64,000 bases of DNA from Periconia sp. R9002 (taxonomy: Eukaryota; Ascomycota; Dothideomycetes; Pleosporales; Periconiaceae): the NCBI GenBank assembly GCA_023627715.1, contig JAMAHW010000039.1, forward strand, positions 248,001 through 312,000. Reading direction: 5' to 3'. Positions 46,596-58,544 of this stretch are shown here, one piece after another. Under the pieces are notes generated by a model. The model was not told the DNA's origin and did not search any database. It saw nothing but the letters and a program-made list of their open reading frames with translations. How positions within the stretch are numbered: the stretch's first letter is position 1; each line of letters starts with the position of its first letter. The translations under genes were made by a program, and so were the position numbers.

Positions 46596-47632
46596 TGTCA
46601 ATGCTGAGAGGGAGAACAACACAATCGGGCGAGAATGTATTCAGCGCACGCTGAACTCCATACCGTCGCACAATTCATCTTTTATACCTACTCTCCAGCA
46701 ACACCTTCCCAGGATCAAATGTTGTCACGAGGCCGTCGATCCCCCGCTCACAACCCGTCACACCTCGTATTCCAGGGTGTCGATCAAAAAATCGACTTAG
46801 GCCCAATCTACTGATTGGTCTGATAGGTGGCTCTTTGTATTGACACAGGGCTCTTTTGCCGTGCCGGCTGCGCGCACTACTCTCCCGCTTGCCAAATACG
46901 TCCTATCTTACCAGAATAGGCGTTTCCTAACTTTCCATTCTTAGCTATAGCGCAAGATCCGCAAGCCAAGCTGTCGCGGCGCGCCACACCCGTTAGTTCC
47001 CACCATGATGTCACATGCATTATATGATCTTTGTTTGTGCATTCCCATGCTTGGCAGCCGGCATACGCTGGGAAAGTTGGTACTATTGTTTACTTCACTT
47101 CTTGCACTATTGGATTGAAGTTGTAGAGTAAGAATGGTCCTGTGTTCCACCCCCTTGTACGTGAGCTTGCCGAAGGGCCTCGCTGCGTTTCTTTTGCGTC
47201 GAAAACACTCTTTTGCGTCAAAATCACTCATACCCTGACTCGATCATGAAGACATCGGGCTTAGAAAAATAACGTTGTGGTTCAGATCTGGTAAATATGT
47301 TCTTATGGTCGAAGGCTCATATTCGTGTTTGAGTTTCTAAAAGCCAATACAAATCCTTCTAGACTTAGTTCTGTGTTAGATAACTTCTCCCAATCTCTTG
47401 ATGTCTGTTGGTTTGAAATGGGGATGTTTCAGTTCTTGTAAGCCATCTCAACCTCGACCATTACGGCTTATTTATTGATGTAGGGGTCGCAGGTTTGCGC
47501 ATAAGATATTTACATCCTTTGTTGTATGTTATCGTAGTTGAGTGCTCAATTCAAAACGTCGGGGTTGGGTATTGTCACAGATTGTGAACCTCGTTGGATT
47601 GTTGTACTCTTATTATACCAACCAATATATCG
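46596..47632. other. Intergenic
   Basis: 1.04 kb upstream of the secreted-protein gene and downstream of the MFS gene. No relic or repeat was recognised. Confidence 0.45.
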
Positions 47633-49291
47633 CTATGTACTATGCCCTGTAGCTACCTCACTCTTTTTTTCCTGATCCTGCAGTCCATAGTTTGTGTTCA
47701 AACTGTTACGTAATGGCAAGTGTTTCTCAACAAAGGCGAAGAGTATCCCAAGTAATGGGAATGCAATCAAGACACCCCACCCAATCCTGAGTGATCTTAC
47801 AAAGATGTCAATTGTCTGACGTTTTGAATCACCCGATATCGTCGCGATAAAAGAGCTACTAGCGTATTCGTAAGCGTGCCCACCAGAGAGTTTCTGCCGA
47901 ATGTCGGCGTCGGATATGTCGCCAGAAAACCGGTCCGAGAAAGAGTTGAACAAGATGGAGGGAATTGTCGAGCCCCATATGTAACCAAAACTCCGCAGGA
48001 ATGAATACATTCCCGTAGCTACAGCTACATCTCTCTCCTCTAGAGAGTTCAAAATCACGGGTAGGATACTGGGCATCACTGTTCCAAGACCTATGGCATT
48101 CAATGCCATTAGCGTTGCCCACACAGCTGTCTTCGTACTGTGTGATAGCAGGATGTTCAGCCCTGAACTTAGCGCGAGAAGACTAAAGCCGAAGAGGTGT
48201 AATGATCGATAGGTTCCGAATTTGGTCAGAAGTCTTCCTGATACGCCGGCGGCTGGAATCAAGAAGGCTTCGAAGTCGAGATAGTTGACTCCAGCTTTCA
48301 AGGGCGACGCGCCAAGGACGGCCTGGAAATAGAGCGGCCATTGGAATGCGAGCCACGTCGTGGCTATGGAATGTACGTAAATCATGAGATAGCCGGCTGC
48401 GGCTGTTCTGTTGAGGAAGATATGCTTGGGGATCACAGGGTGCTTGCAGAACTTGGCTTCGAAGATGTGAAAAGATGCCCATCCCACAACGCCAACCATC
48501 AGCGGGGTAACGATGTGCCAGGAGTTCCAATTAAACACGATGCCGCCGAAGGCGAGGCCCAGAAGTATAGAAGTGATGGATGCAACGAACAAAAGGTTCC
48601 CGATCCAATCAATTCCCGCGATCGCTTGTTTCAAGCTGTCTTGACGGGTATGTTGAAGGCGCAGACAGAGGACCATGATGATGGCGATGACTCCAGACAA
48701 AGGTACCGTCATATAGAATATCCATCGCCAGTTCTTGTTCGCGATAGCACCGCCCAGAGGCGGCCCCATGATGGCTCCTGCAGCCGAAGCAGACAACGCG
48801 TACGACAGATACGTACTCCGCTGTCGGAGCGGTACGATATCGCAGAGGATTACTTCCATGAGAAGCATCATCCCGGAGGAGCCGAGGCCTTGAAGTGCTC
48901 GACCAGCTATGAGAGTTGTGGCAGAGTTGGCACTCCCGGCGACAGCGCCACCAACCCCGAAGATCAACACCGAAAATATCATCGGCCTTTTCCGTCCGAT
49001 CATGTTTGATAGCTGCGCGAATAAGGGCTGGAAGACGGTTTGGGCAAGCCAGAATGACATGGACACCCATATGTATTTTTCGCCGAGTTGAATTTTGTTT
49101 GCGATCCGCGGCAGGGCGATGACCACGACTGTGCCGTCGAGGGGGACGAGGAAGCCCACGAGACAGATAGATACGAGCACAAGCCAGAACCTCCAGCCTT
49201 TTGGAATGTTCCATTGCTCTTCCTGACCAGTGGGCTGTACATGTCGTTCGGAGCCCGCGGTACCATCGATGTCGTTCGAGACAGCAGACAT
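47633..49291 (-). CDS. MFS transporter, DHA2-type, intronless
   Basis: One uninterrupted frame of 552 aa, unlike the three-exon MFS at 25.9 kb. A polar 35-residue N-terminus precedes span 1 (WRFWLVLVSICLVGFLVPLDGTVVV). Motifs: LDGTVVVIALPRIA, the loop QLSNMIGRKRP, the antiporter-type GRALQGLGSSGMMLL, PPLGGAIANKNWRWIFY. About 14 hydrophobic spans are visible. It would export a small molecule through the plasma membrane. It is divergent from the broken P450 (414 bp between starts), so the two may once have been a pair for one metabolite. Confidence 0.92.
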   Translation of the reverse strand: MSAVSNDIDGTAGSERHVQPTGQEEQWNIPKGWRFWLVLVSICLVGFLVPLDGTVVVIALPRIANKIQLGEKYIWVSMSFWLAQTVFQPLFAQLSNMIGRKRPMIFSVLIFGVGGAVAGSANSATTLIAGRALQGLGSSGMMLLMEVILCDIVPLRQRSTYLSYALSASAAGAIMGPPLGGAIANKNWRWIFYMTVPLSGVIAIIMVLCLRLQHTRQDSLKQAIAGIDWIGNLLFVASITSILLGLAFGGIVFNWNSWHIVTPLMVGVVGWASFHIFEAKFCKHPVIPKHIFLNRTAAAGYLMIYVHSIATTWLAFQWPLYFQAVLGASPLKAGVNYLDFEAFLIPAAGVSGRLLTKFGTYRSLHLFGFSLLALSSGLNILLSHSTKTAVWATLMALNAIGLGTVMPSILPVILNSLEERDVAVATGMYSFLRSFGYIWGSTIPSILFNSFSDRFSGDISDADIRQKLSGGHAYEYASSSFIATISGDSKRQTIDIFVRSLRIGWGVLIAFPLLGILFAFVEKHLPLRNSLNTNYGLQDQEKKSEVATGHST

Positions 49292-49705
49292 GGAGACGCG
49301 TTTGAAGAGAAAGCGTCAAAAAGACGGGAGAATGCTGTTGTGAAGACGCAGGGTGAAGGCGCAGGGTGAAGAAACCTAACAGTATTTCACTTTCTGCGTG
49401 GCCAACACCCACATCGAGTGAAAAGTGCAATAGCTATGGAAAGGTCGCATGGGTGGGGTGTTTGGTGGATCTATCAGTAGCAAGCAGGCAAGGAGGCAAG
49501 GAGGCAAGAAGCGGTGGCCTTCTCCTGCGCATAACAGGGGTCCGTAGCTGGGCCCCCTCTTCGGTGTAACAGTTGGATTACCCTGCAGTGCCTGCATGAT
49601 ACGAGATGTAGCCCCAGGGCTAAACCTGCTCAGTATATTTACTTGCTTCCACAACACACCTCCTTCTCGGGGCCGGTCTTTGCTTTGCCATCCAAATTCT
49701 CTGTC
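49292..49705. other. Region between divergent MFS gene and dead P450
   Basis: 414 bp with a short tandem AGGAGGCA/GGCAAGGAGGCAAG tract near 49485-49510. It must hold the MFS promoter. No other element was recognised. Confidence 0.45.
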
Positions 49706-51500
49706 ATGAAGAAAATACCACTCGTACTTGGCTCAGCCTTCGCTGCACTCGTCTGCCATGCGGCATGGTCGTGGTATAGCGCACGATCGCAAATCAATCG
49801 CTTGCGAAAATAGGGTCTTGCAAGTTCCCCTTCTGCGAATGAGCTCTCCTTGCTAACTGTCCCCCAGCCCATGCCTGAGTGGAGTGGGTTATTTGGCCAT
49901 CTCCTGATACTGCGACGCTACATGCGCAAGTATCCGCCAGGTATCTTCATTAATGTCGTCATGAAAGAAACGCTCTATGATTTTCCAGAGTCAGACATGT
50001 TCTATACTGATTTGTGGCCTTTTGCTTCTCCAATCTTATGCGTTGGCGAGCCGACTGCGGCGCAGCAACTCACTTCCAAGCACACATTTCCGAAACCACC
50101 GCTATACCGGTATGCTTGCACAATTGACAGTCTCTTTCATGCTATTAGTAACATCAGTTTGTAAACATCTCTTCGATTCCATAATGGGCGGCCCTACCAT
50201 GCTCACCACAAGCGGAGAAGCTTGGAAGAACACAAGAGTAACATTCAACACCGGCTTCAATCATAAGTACCTATTGCAGCAAGTACCGGGAATTATGGAC
50301 TGCATTGACGTCTTCCGAGAAATTTTGCGCGGAAGAGCGGATGCGCAGACTGTATTTCCCTTGGAAGAAATCTTGACTCGGTTGACGATGGAAATCATAA
50401 CCAAGGTTGTGCTTAAGCCCCCCTTGATGCATAACTAGTGATACCCTCCTTCTACCCATCCTAACCTCCAAAGTCGCTTCTATTGACTTTGACTTCAGAG
50501 ACGATGATCTCAATTATCAGAAATCACCGAAATCCTCTGGCCGACTCTCTTCGTAGCCTGATCAACTGGAGCTCTTTTGGAAATCCGCTTACCTACTACC
50601 ACCCAATACGTCCATTCGCTGTCCAATACTACAGTGACATAATGAATAGATATATTGAGAAAGCTATGCACGAACTTTCTATGGAAGTAGAGCGGGAACA
50701 AGCGGAGCAGAAAAAGAGCGCTTCAAAATCGGCCATTGTGCTCGTGCTCAAAGACCATCTCGCAGGCAAAAAAGATTCAAAGACTTTGGATGCGAGTTTC
50801 CTACGCTTTGCGATACCTCAAATTCGAGTATTTCTCTTCGCAGGTCACGACACCACAACCAGCATCATGGTATATACTTACCATATTCTCTATAAAAAAA
50901 CCCGGATGTGCTGCGGCGTATGCGGGAAGAGCATACGAAAGCCCTGGGCGTTGATCTGGAACTGACCAGCCTTCGGGACAACCCAACTTTACTGGATCAA
51001 CTTCCGTATACAATGGCTTTTATCAAGGAGACTATGCGCATGTATCCCCCGGCAGGCACAATGCGGCAGGGAGTCCCCGGCGCCTACATCACTGATAGAA
51101 ACGGCATGCAGTATCCTACTGAAGGCTGTCAGGCAACGATCTTGCACATGGCGCTACATCATAATCCGCGCATTTGGAAGCAACCCATGGAGTTCATCCC
51201 AGAAAGATGGCTAACAAAACCCGGCGATCCTCTTTATCCACCCGATAATGGTTTTCGAGTTTTCGAGCTGGGTCCTCGAAATTGTATTGGTCAGGATTTG
51301 GCGCAACTGGAGATCCGCCTGGTACTCGTAATGACAGTCCGTCAATTCAATTTCGCCCCAGCTTATGAGAAGTGGGATGCCATGGCGGGAGATGGCTGAT
51401 TGGGCGGCGTCTCCAAATATCTGGGTATTGGTGGGGGCGGGGCCAAGCCCAATGTGGAGGATGAGAGGGCTTACCCTGTGGAAAAAGGTGGTGCCCATGT
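49706..51500 (+). pseudogene. Cytochrome P450 pseudogene
   Basis: All P450 landmarks occur in order on the plus strand but in several frames. They are a membrane anchor (MKKIPLVLGSAFAALVCHAA), the I-helix FAGHDTTTS, the K-helix KETMRMYPP, PERW, and the heme loop FELGPRNCIGQDLA with its Cys. Breaks: TAG at 49811-49813 (codon 36); a frame shift in a run of seven A at 50894-50900; TGA at 51397-51399, with the same frame continuing through ERAYPVEKGGAH; and a junction near 50109/50158 that does not keep phase. The first intron (49820-49867) would use a GC donor. An intact copy would be an ER-anchored monooxygenase of about 520 aa. As sequenced it cannot encode one. Confidence 0.85.
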
Positions 51501-52786
51501 CGATATTTTTTATGATCGCAGACGCAGTCTCCCAAATGAAGTCCAATCGAGGATTACTATCGTCACTTTCCCCACGATAATGACAGTCCCTCCAAATTCG
51601 TACATGACTGGTGCGCATATGAAGTTTGCCTGTTGGGCATCAAACCCTCCTGTTTTTCAGTTTTAATTACCCTCAATCGCCTTTTTCGAGTGGTGGTGTG
51701 AGCGGTAGTGGCGTAAAGAGATCAGACGATGCACGTGATTGAGCTTGATTGCAACTCAGTAGATAATTCAAACGTCCTGAGCTAGAATCACTTCCAAGAC
51801 AATTGCCTTCCTGGCATTAGCCGTTCGCATGTATGGCTTCGTCCTCCAGCTGCCTTGTTGATATTAACCGCTCTAATATATAGGACTCGTCATCTTCGTT
51901 TGCCTTATTGACTTTAACCGCTGTCACCATGCAAAGTTTCAAAATGCTTATGTCTCCATGGTACAAGTCGAAGCTTTGCCAGCAGTCATAAACCAACGGG
52001 CACACGGCGATGCAACATGAGGCTCGCTTGTCCAAGGCTGCCGCATTGAGGGATGGTTCGCCGCGGAGCAACATGCAGGGGTTTGTTGGTAAAGCTTGGC
52101 TGTTTTCAGAATAGACCTGGATATCAGTGGGCCCTTAGTTTGTTTGAGCATATATATACGAATCAAACTAGTGCAATCATTAATCGGTCAATTTTTGCAT
52201 CTCTTACATAGTTTCCCTGGCTTCACTGTTTCTATCGTCCCCTGGGTTGTTGATCATTTTCCTCTCGATGAAATGGTGCTGTTGTTGCTGGCAGTATTCC
52301 AGCGCGCGCAGGAAACATCAAGTATCATCAATTCCCACACTCCATCAAACCATGGATGGAATCAGCTCGTTGGCTTGAGAGGCATGTGACGCGAGCCTGC
52401 TAAAACCCCAATCAGTGATAGAGATTTGAAATACTCAACAGCTTGATGCACGATGGAGTCGATTTATTGCCGCGGACGCTGCGTAGCCCCGTGCGGCTCA
52501 ACTGATTCGCGCCGCTCTAGGGCCGGAGACATCCGCACGCCGACTTCTTGATCTTTTCACATTCGGGATGGCTGGCGTGGTCAAAGCCAAGATTTCAGGG
52601 CCAGCTTATTATAATCGACATTTATCGATAGTAATATCTCAGTTAGTGCCCGCGAAACGGAGGATCCGATATTTTATTCCCCGACTCAGTCGATCAAGTC
52701 TATAAAGAGCAGTTGATCCAGACAGGCGGTTCTGAAGAGCCTTGATCTGTTTAATCAAGTTTCAATTCGACGCCGTAAAGGAACCA
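51501..52786. other. Intergenic
   Basis: 1.29 kb. Near 51835-51930 two imperfect copies of GCCTTRTTGAYWTTAACCGCT lie about 70 bp apart. TATAAAG at 52701-52707 lies 86 bp before the GH32 start. No gene was recognised. Confidence 0.45.
52701..52707 (+). promoter_or_regulatory. TATA-like box of the GH32 gene
   Basis: TATAAAG, 86 bp upstream of the ATG at 52787; placed well for a fungal core promoter. Confidence 0.5.
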
Positions 52787-54822
52787 ATGCAACTTGCAAA
52801 ATCAGTGGCCGCTGCTGGCCTGCTGGCTTCGGCCTCGCAGGCTCTCACCATCTCGGATGATCAGCATATTCCTCCATCATTAGATCTGGAAACGCTCGCA
52901 AATAACTCTCTATTTACGAGATGGAGACCTACGTACCATGTTGCCGCCCCTGCCGGTCATATGAATGGTGAGTCCAGGTGGAGATGAAGAGGACTGACTA
53001 ATTGATTGCTGATCCCACCGCAGATCCGTGCGGTCCAATGTACGATGCCCAGCGGGACACATACCACATTTTCTATCAAGCCTTCCCTCAGCATGTAAAC
53101 TTCGGAAATACCACCTGGGGCCATGCGACTTCTCCAGATCTGATCAGGTGGACCGATGTGGGCGGATGGGAGGACCGCAACTTCGTCGCAATCGAGCCAG
53201 GGCCAGCCTTCACGTACGACTGGCTTGGTGCATTCTCTGGTGGCGCTTTTGCAGGAAACCTCTTCGGCGAGACAGACGGGAACCTGACCATTTTCTACAC
53301 GGGATCGCGGTCCCAGCCAGACTTCTGGCAGAGCCCCTACAAACCGGGATCGGAAGTGCAGATGGCGGCAACGTCCAGCGATGGTGGGCAAACCTGGCAA
53401 AAGTGGCAAGGCAACCCCATCATCGATGGAGCGCCTGGGGGTTGGAATGTCACAGGAATGCGAGATCCCATCCCTGCCCGTATACCCGAGCTGGCGCGCA
53501 TCCTGGGTGATCCTGAAGACACATTCTACATCACCATCGGAAGCGGTATCCGCGGCGTCGGTCCCCGCGCTCCGCTTTGGAAGGCACCAGGTGACAATCT
53601 AACAAACTGGCAGTTCCAGGGCTCGCTGTTTGAAGTGCCGCTGAATTACACCTGGGGCCCGGACCGCAGCCGGACTGGCAACTTTGGCGGCAACTTTGAA
53701 ATGGCCACTTTCTACCCACTGGTAGAGAAGGCCGAGTTTGGCGGCGATGGAGAGACAGTACACTGGGTCTACTCTTTCGGTGCCGAGGGCTTCGAGTCGG
53801 CCGGCCATGGTCTGGGTCACTGGTCGCTCTTTGCACTCGGCGATGTCGCGCGGCGTGATAACGGCTCCGCCGAATTCATCATCAAGGCGTCCGGCCCTGC
53901 TGACTGGGGGAACAACTACGCCATCAACACCTTCTGGGACGCAAAGAATCAGCGGCGCGTAGCGTGGGGCTGGTCGGACGAAGACTTCAACGGCTACGGC
54001 GTAAGCCAGAATGGTTATCAGGGCTCCCTCCTGCTTCCACGCGAGTTCTACATCCGCACAGTCAAGGGCGTTATGGCGCCGGCTGGTGGCGTTCCGGAAC
54101 AGAGTGCTGAGGTTTGGGAGAAAGAAGAAGGCAAGAATACCTACAAAGTGACCACGCTCGCCCAACGGCCACTGCCCGACGTCATCGCTGGCATCCAGTC
54201 GGGCCAGACTGCCGTCGGAGACATCCAAGTCGATGGCGAAAAGCGTATCTCCGGCCTCAAAAGCTCAACCTTCCACATGCAGGCCACGCTCGAGGCATGG
54301 CCCATCGAGGGCCAAGTCGGATTCAAGCTGCGCGCCTCACCCGCGGACGAGGAGTTCACCTCCATACTCTACACGCCCGCCAACAACACTCTCGTGCTCA
54401 ACCGCATCAACTCATCCCTCATCCACAACTTCACCCAATCCAGCTTCAATGGCTATTTCGAGCCTTTCCACCTCCCCTCCAACTCTTCCTCCAACTCTTC
54501 GACTGCAGCTTCCGCGCCCGAGCCGATAACCTTCAACGTCTTTGTAGACGGCTCTCTGGTCGAGATCTTCGTCAACGACCGGCTTTCGCTGACCTCGCGT
54601 GTCTATCCTTCACGCGCTGATGCTCTCCAGGCGGCCGTCGTATCCACGGGAGGCCATGCCGTCTTCAAGAATGTGACTTTCTGGGACACCATGGCAGATG
54701 TCTGGCCGCAGCGGCCCGCGAACTCCAGCGGTGAGCTGCACTCGGATCCTTACTACGAGACGCACGTCACTATTGAGAACGAGTGGGTGGACCTGGGGTA
54801 TCAGATCTACGACGGCTATTAA
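52787..54822 (+). CDS. Secreted GH32 beta-fructofuranosidase (invertase/inulinase/levanase type)
   Basis: Exons 52787-52967 and 53024-54822, 659 aa. The signal peptide is MQLAKSVAAAGLLASASQA. The nucleophile motif spans the splice site: HMN-D61-P-C-G, where the usual text is NDPNG, so Asn is replaced by Cys. The stabiliser is in GMRDP (R207-D208) and the acid/base in FEMATF (E286). The five-blade propeller is followed by a C-terminal beta-sandwich (TFNVFVDGSLVEIFVND), as in complete enzymes. Many N-x-S/T sites agree with secretion. It would release fructose from sucrose, inulin or levan outside the cell; the substrate cannot be decided here. GC-rich codons set it apart from its AT-rich surroundings. 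Intact. Confidence 0.93.
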
Positions 54823-56465
54823 GAAGGGCGCAAAAGAACAATTTTTGGTAGTGGTATGTAGACTACATATAACATATGGCCTAAAAGTCAATGTATCCGT
54901 AGGATGGCGTTTATTAGATGGCGATCACTTTGATAATCATACTGCGAAATTGGCTACGTCAAAGAAAATACAATTAGCATGTACTTTTAGTAACCTAGAA
55001 CTATTTATAGTATGATATCTACTATACGCTTAAGATGGCGTTAGGACCATCCTATAACATTTCTTATTTAGTGATGAAAGTTATCAATCTCTATTAACCT
55101 GAGGTGGAGAGTCCTAGTAGGAAAGGCCATACTGCTTACAACGGGAACTATATACGCTCTTTGCCGTTTATTAAACCCAAGCCCACAGCAATTATTGAGA
55201 CAGAAAAAGACATAGTGATAACCTGCGGACTCGCGTTTTGTTAGATCATAGAAAACTGACGGCTCGCCAGAATAAAAATTTGTACTATACGATCCAGTTC
55301 AACCTTTTGTACACAACTTTGCATGTACGATTGGTTGCTCGTTCATCTAAACTAATGCGCAAATCAGGATGCAAATTCGTTTCCCTGTTCTATCGCGAGA
55401 AGCACTATGTTTTAAAGTTATGGTTTATCAACGTGGTTTATTAAAGAGAAGAACTTCTGTCTAGCCTCACGCGCTACAGCGTTTTTCTATCTTCTACCTT
55501 GTCATTAATGCACAGCACTTTCATTGCGTTTTGCGCTGGGTGGAATTGTAGCGTTGAGACACACAAATTAGCTTTAGCGTATCAAAATTGAGGATGGTGG
55601 TACACAGTAATGGTGACGCTGTCAGCCCGGCTGAAATATGGTAATAGGTTGGCGTAGAAAAAGGCCAATTAAACCCACAGTGATGTACATCGTAAAGGAG
55701 TACCAGAGAGTCTGTATCCCGCATTAGTGTCGAAGCTGGGTCGGTAGCTTGCTATTGGGTCAGGTGCGAGAGGGTCAACTCGCGGGGCGTGTGCAGTAAT
55801 ATAAAGTTGCGCTTCGCCCTGGCCACAAGATATGCCGATAGGAGCTCTCACTTACTCTTGTTCCTATCCATCCGCAAAATTTCCGTTCACTAACTTTTAC
55901 GCGTGGCGCATCCCGAGTGGCTGAGTTATGCTACGGTAACCTCTTTCTTTTTCTTGTTGTTTATCGTCCCTAACATTATGGATTTCGGCTGAATAGCGCA
56001 GATACACTTCTTGACTGTCTTCACCGAGAGGAATTTAGGGTGAGTCGCCAATCTACACGCATGCATGTAGGTACATGCCTAGGTTGGTCTTTGTCCACAG
56101 TTACATTAACCACTTGATAGAAACTCTTGCATTATGGCCGTGGTCTCGTTTATGGTCATTCTTGGGATATGTATCATAACAGTATTCAGTTTTTGGGTCG
56201 GAATACTGATCAATCTTCTGCCGAATCTGAGTTGGATTGCACAGGTTTCGCATTCCGAATTGCAGATGATGTTTAGATTCTGGGGGACAGTTTTCATGCG
56301 AGGTCAAGGTGTGTTATTCCAGTCTCGGAGGGAACGACTGAACACTCCAATCAATGTTCAAGAAATCAACATTTGAAGTTTGTTCAAAGGACATGAGAGT
56401 GAGGGCTAACTCACGAGGATTGGCACGTGAATGTCAATCACATGACTCGCGTGGGATTTCCATCA
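54823..56465. other. AT-rich intergenic
   Basis: 1.64 kb between the GH32 stop and the MITE. A short hydrophobic frame at 56134-56376 has no family motif and is not called. I see no other relic. Confidence 0.45.
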
Positions 56466-56718
56466 TACAGAGGGGTAACACGTCGGGTCGCTACATATTG
56501 GGAGTACTAAGAAGTGATATGGATTAGAGTTCCTGCACTCTTTCTCTGCTTAATCTTCGTGAATACCGCCCTGGTTTACCAGCTATTCTGAAATGTAGCG
56601 AGAACGTTACCTTGTGTCTTTTTTTTTCTTTTGCCAGCGTCGATACCCAGAGTAACAATACTCTGCGACAATTCATTGTTTCATTTTATGTAGCAACCCG
56701 ACGTGTCACCCCTCTGTA
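56466..56718. mobile_element. MITE with 30-bp terminal inverted repeats and TA target duplication
   Basis: Left end CAGAGGGGTAACACGTCGGG... (56468-56497) and right end (56687-56716) are inverted copies with two mismatches over 30 bp. TA flanks both sides (56466-56467 and 56717-56718), as for Tc1/mariner/pogo-class elements. The 249-bp element has no coding capacity; its interior is AT-rich. It lies 0.5 kb upstream of the haloperoxidase gene. The TIR match is seen directly; the superfamily is inferred from the TA and the CAG start. Confidence 0.85.
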
Positions 56719-57201
56719 CTTAGGATTGTGCCCCTCGCTTAAGCGAAAGTGGCTTATAGGGTGACATCACGGGTGCGGAACGCAGTTGGTTGGTAAATAC
56801 ATGTATTCATCCCAGAAAACAGCCTCTGTGGTCTCTCACACTTATTTAACTAACAGCCGTTATACCCGATACATGGGCTTCTACACTATCAGCGACCGCA
56901 TCTGCAAACATAGATTTTGGCTTACTCATGAAGCTGTGCCTCTCTCGCACCTCGTGATGTCGCCCCGCTTAGTTAAAGAGCGGGCTGAACCTTTGTGTGG
57001 CTTGTTGGGCCCCCAAATGTCAGCCGGCAATGCCGATCAATAGCTGAAATAAAGGGAGGCGGCCAATACACCCGAGCTGAAGGCAACCATTCAATACTTG
57101 TTAGTGCATATATCAAGCTGACAGCCTACTTTTCAACCTGTACCCCTCCTGTTCGTGACATCGTCGACGCCGACACCCAAAAAGCCATTTTCGTGCAGTC
57201 C
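56719..57201. other. Region between MITE and haloperoxidase
   Basis: 483 bp that should hold the haloperoxidase promoter and leader. The haloperoxidase frame stays open for some distance upstream of its ATG. No distinct element was recognised. Confidence 0.4.
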
Positions 57202-58171
57202 ATGATGTTCTCCAGGCTCTCAAACGAGAATAAAGGAGATGAGACAGCCAAGCATGTCGTCAACGTGGATTGGGAGAATTGGTCTCCGCCTGGCGAGGGC
57301 GACGGTATGTAGTTTGCACATTGCATTTTTCAGGCGGCTGTGATTGACATGCCCATCAGTGAGAAGCCCCTGTCCTGCTATTAATGCTCTCGCAAATCAC
57401 CACATTCTCCCCCATGATGGGAAAGGTATCACAAAGGCCATGGCTGTTGAGGCACTGACCAAATCTTTCAACGTCGACAAGAAAATCGCAAACGTCTTTG
57501 CTGCGAGTGGAATCATTGCAAATCCCGATCATAATGCGCACACCTTCGACCTCAACCATGTTAATAAACACAACTACATTGAGCATGACGGCTCTTTAAG
57601 TCGTGATGATGCTGCTTTCGGAAGCGCAGAGAAGTTTTCGCCAGAGGCGTTCAACGATGTTTTGGAGACGTATCGAAAAGCAAACCCCGGGAAATCGGAT
57701 GACGAGATTATGACCGACTGGGCGACTGCAGGCCATGCTAGGTGGGCTCGTATCCTGGCGAGTAAGGCGAAGCATGAGAAAGCCCAAGCGACGTGGATCT
57801 ACGGTATTAAAGAAGCAATCATGAGTTACGGGGAAACGTCCTTGTACCTCAACCTACTTGGGAAGGACGGCGTTGCACCTTTGAAATGGGTCAGAATATT
57901 CTTCGGTACGTCTGAAACAATGTCAGAACAGAAGCAGATTTTGCTAACAATACCTGAAGAACAAGAACGTCTCCCGTATACTGAAGGCTGGAGGGCGCCA
58001 GCAAAGTTTGATCAGGCCGATCTCAATCACGGCTACGCAGAGATGATGAAGAGTGGAGAGCATGGCACCGAAGAAGCCAAGTTGGTTGGTATAGGCACAC
58101 TTGTGGCTTTGAAGGCAGCAGTATTGAGTCTCGGAGCAAGTTTCATAAAGAGCCCATCCTCGAATTCCTAG
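57202..58171 (+). CDS. Heme-thiolate haloperoxidase / peroxygenase (Peroxidase_2), no signal peptide
   Basis: Exons 57202-57304 and 57360-58171 (55-nt intron, branch TTGAC, acceptor CATCAG), 304 aa. The proximal heme ligand is in RSPCPAINALANH (C39). The distal acid and metal-site motif is IEHDGSLSRDD (E109-H110-D111). Both are diagnostic of PF01328, which covers chloroperoxidase and unspecific peroxygenases. It would use H2O2 to oxygenate or halogenate small molecules. Secreted members have a signal peptide; here the chain starts MMFSRLSNEN, so it looks intracellular. An additional upstream exon cannot be excluded. The C-terminus has one long hydrophobic stretch (LVGIGTLVALKAAVLSLGA), possibly a membrane tether. 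Confidence 0.9.
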
Positions 58172-58544
58172 AAACTATCTACTTGTTCAGTGTCATATCG
58201 GAAGTGCTTTCTTCTTCGCAATTCATTGGTGTGATGAAGGTACATACCACTTGATCATATTAATTCCAATCACTAAGTATTAGGAACTTACCCTAGTAAA
58301 AATTACTTTTTGAGATTATTTTTTGAAGTACAGATGTTACGAACGAAAATTTCATAATCGGTCTTTCCTTAATGCTTAGACGGAAGATTACCGCAGGTAT
58401 AACAAATAACGCAGGACCGCACTCCCTTCGCAACGATTAGTATACCATGATTAAATTTGGTATGGGTAGCCGAATTGGTAATTAGTTAAATACGCGAAAT
58501 CTTTCCCGCATATTGAGTTGATCATGAATGAATTGAATTGCTCC
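58172..58544. other. Intergenic
   Basis: 373 bp, AT-rich, between the haloperoxidase stop and the SET relict. Nothing recognised. Confidence 0.45.

Noticed and set aside
46030..46671. 213-codon frame overlapping the small secreted protein in another frame
   Set aside because: Arg/His-rich shadow of the real gene; lacks the signal peptide and conserved C-terminus.
51817..52074. Minus-strand frame with VKVNKANEDDESYILERL
   Set aside because: The text derives partly from a small internal DNA repeat and shows no domain.
56134..56376. Hydrophobic frame upstream of the MITE
   Set aside because: One hydrophobic stretch in AT-rich DNA is expected by chance; no motif, exon partner or promoter.
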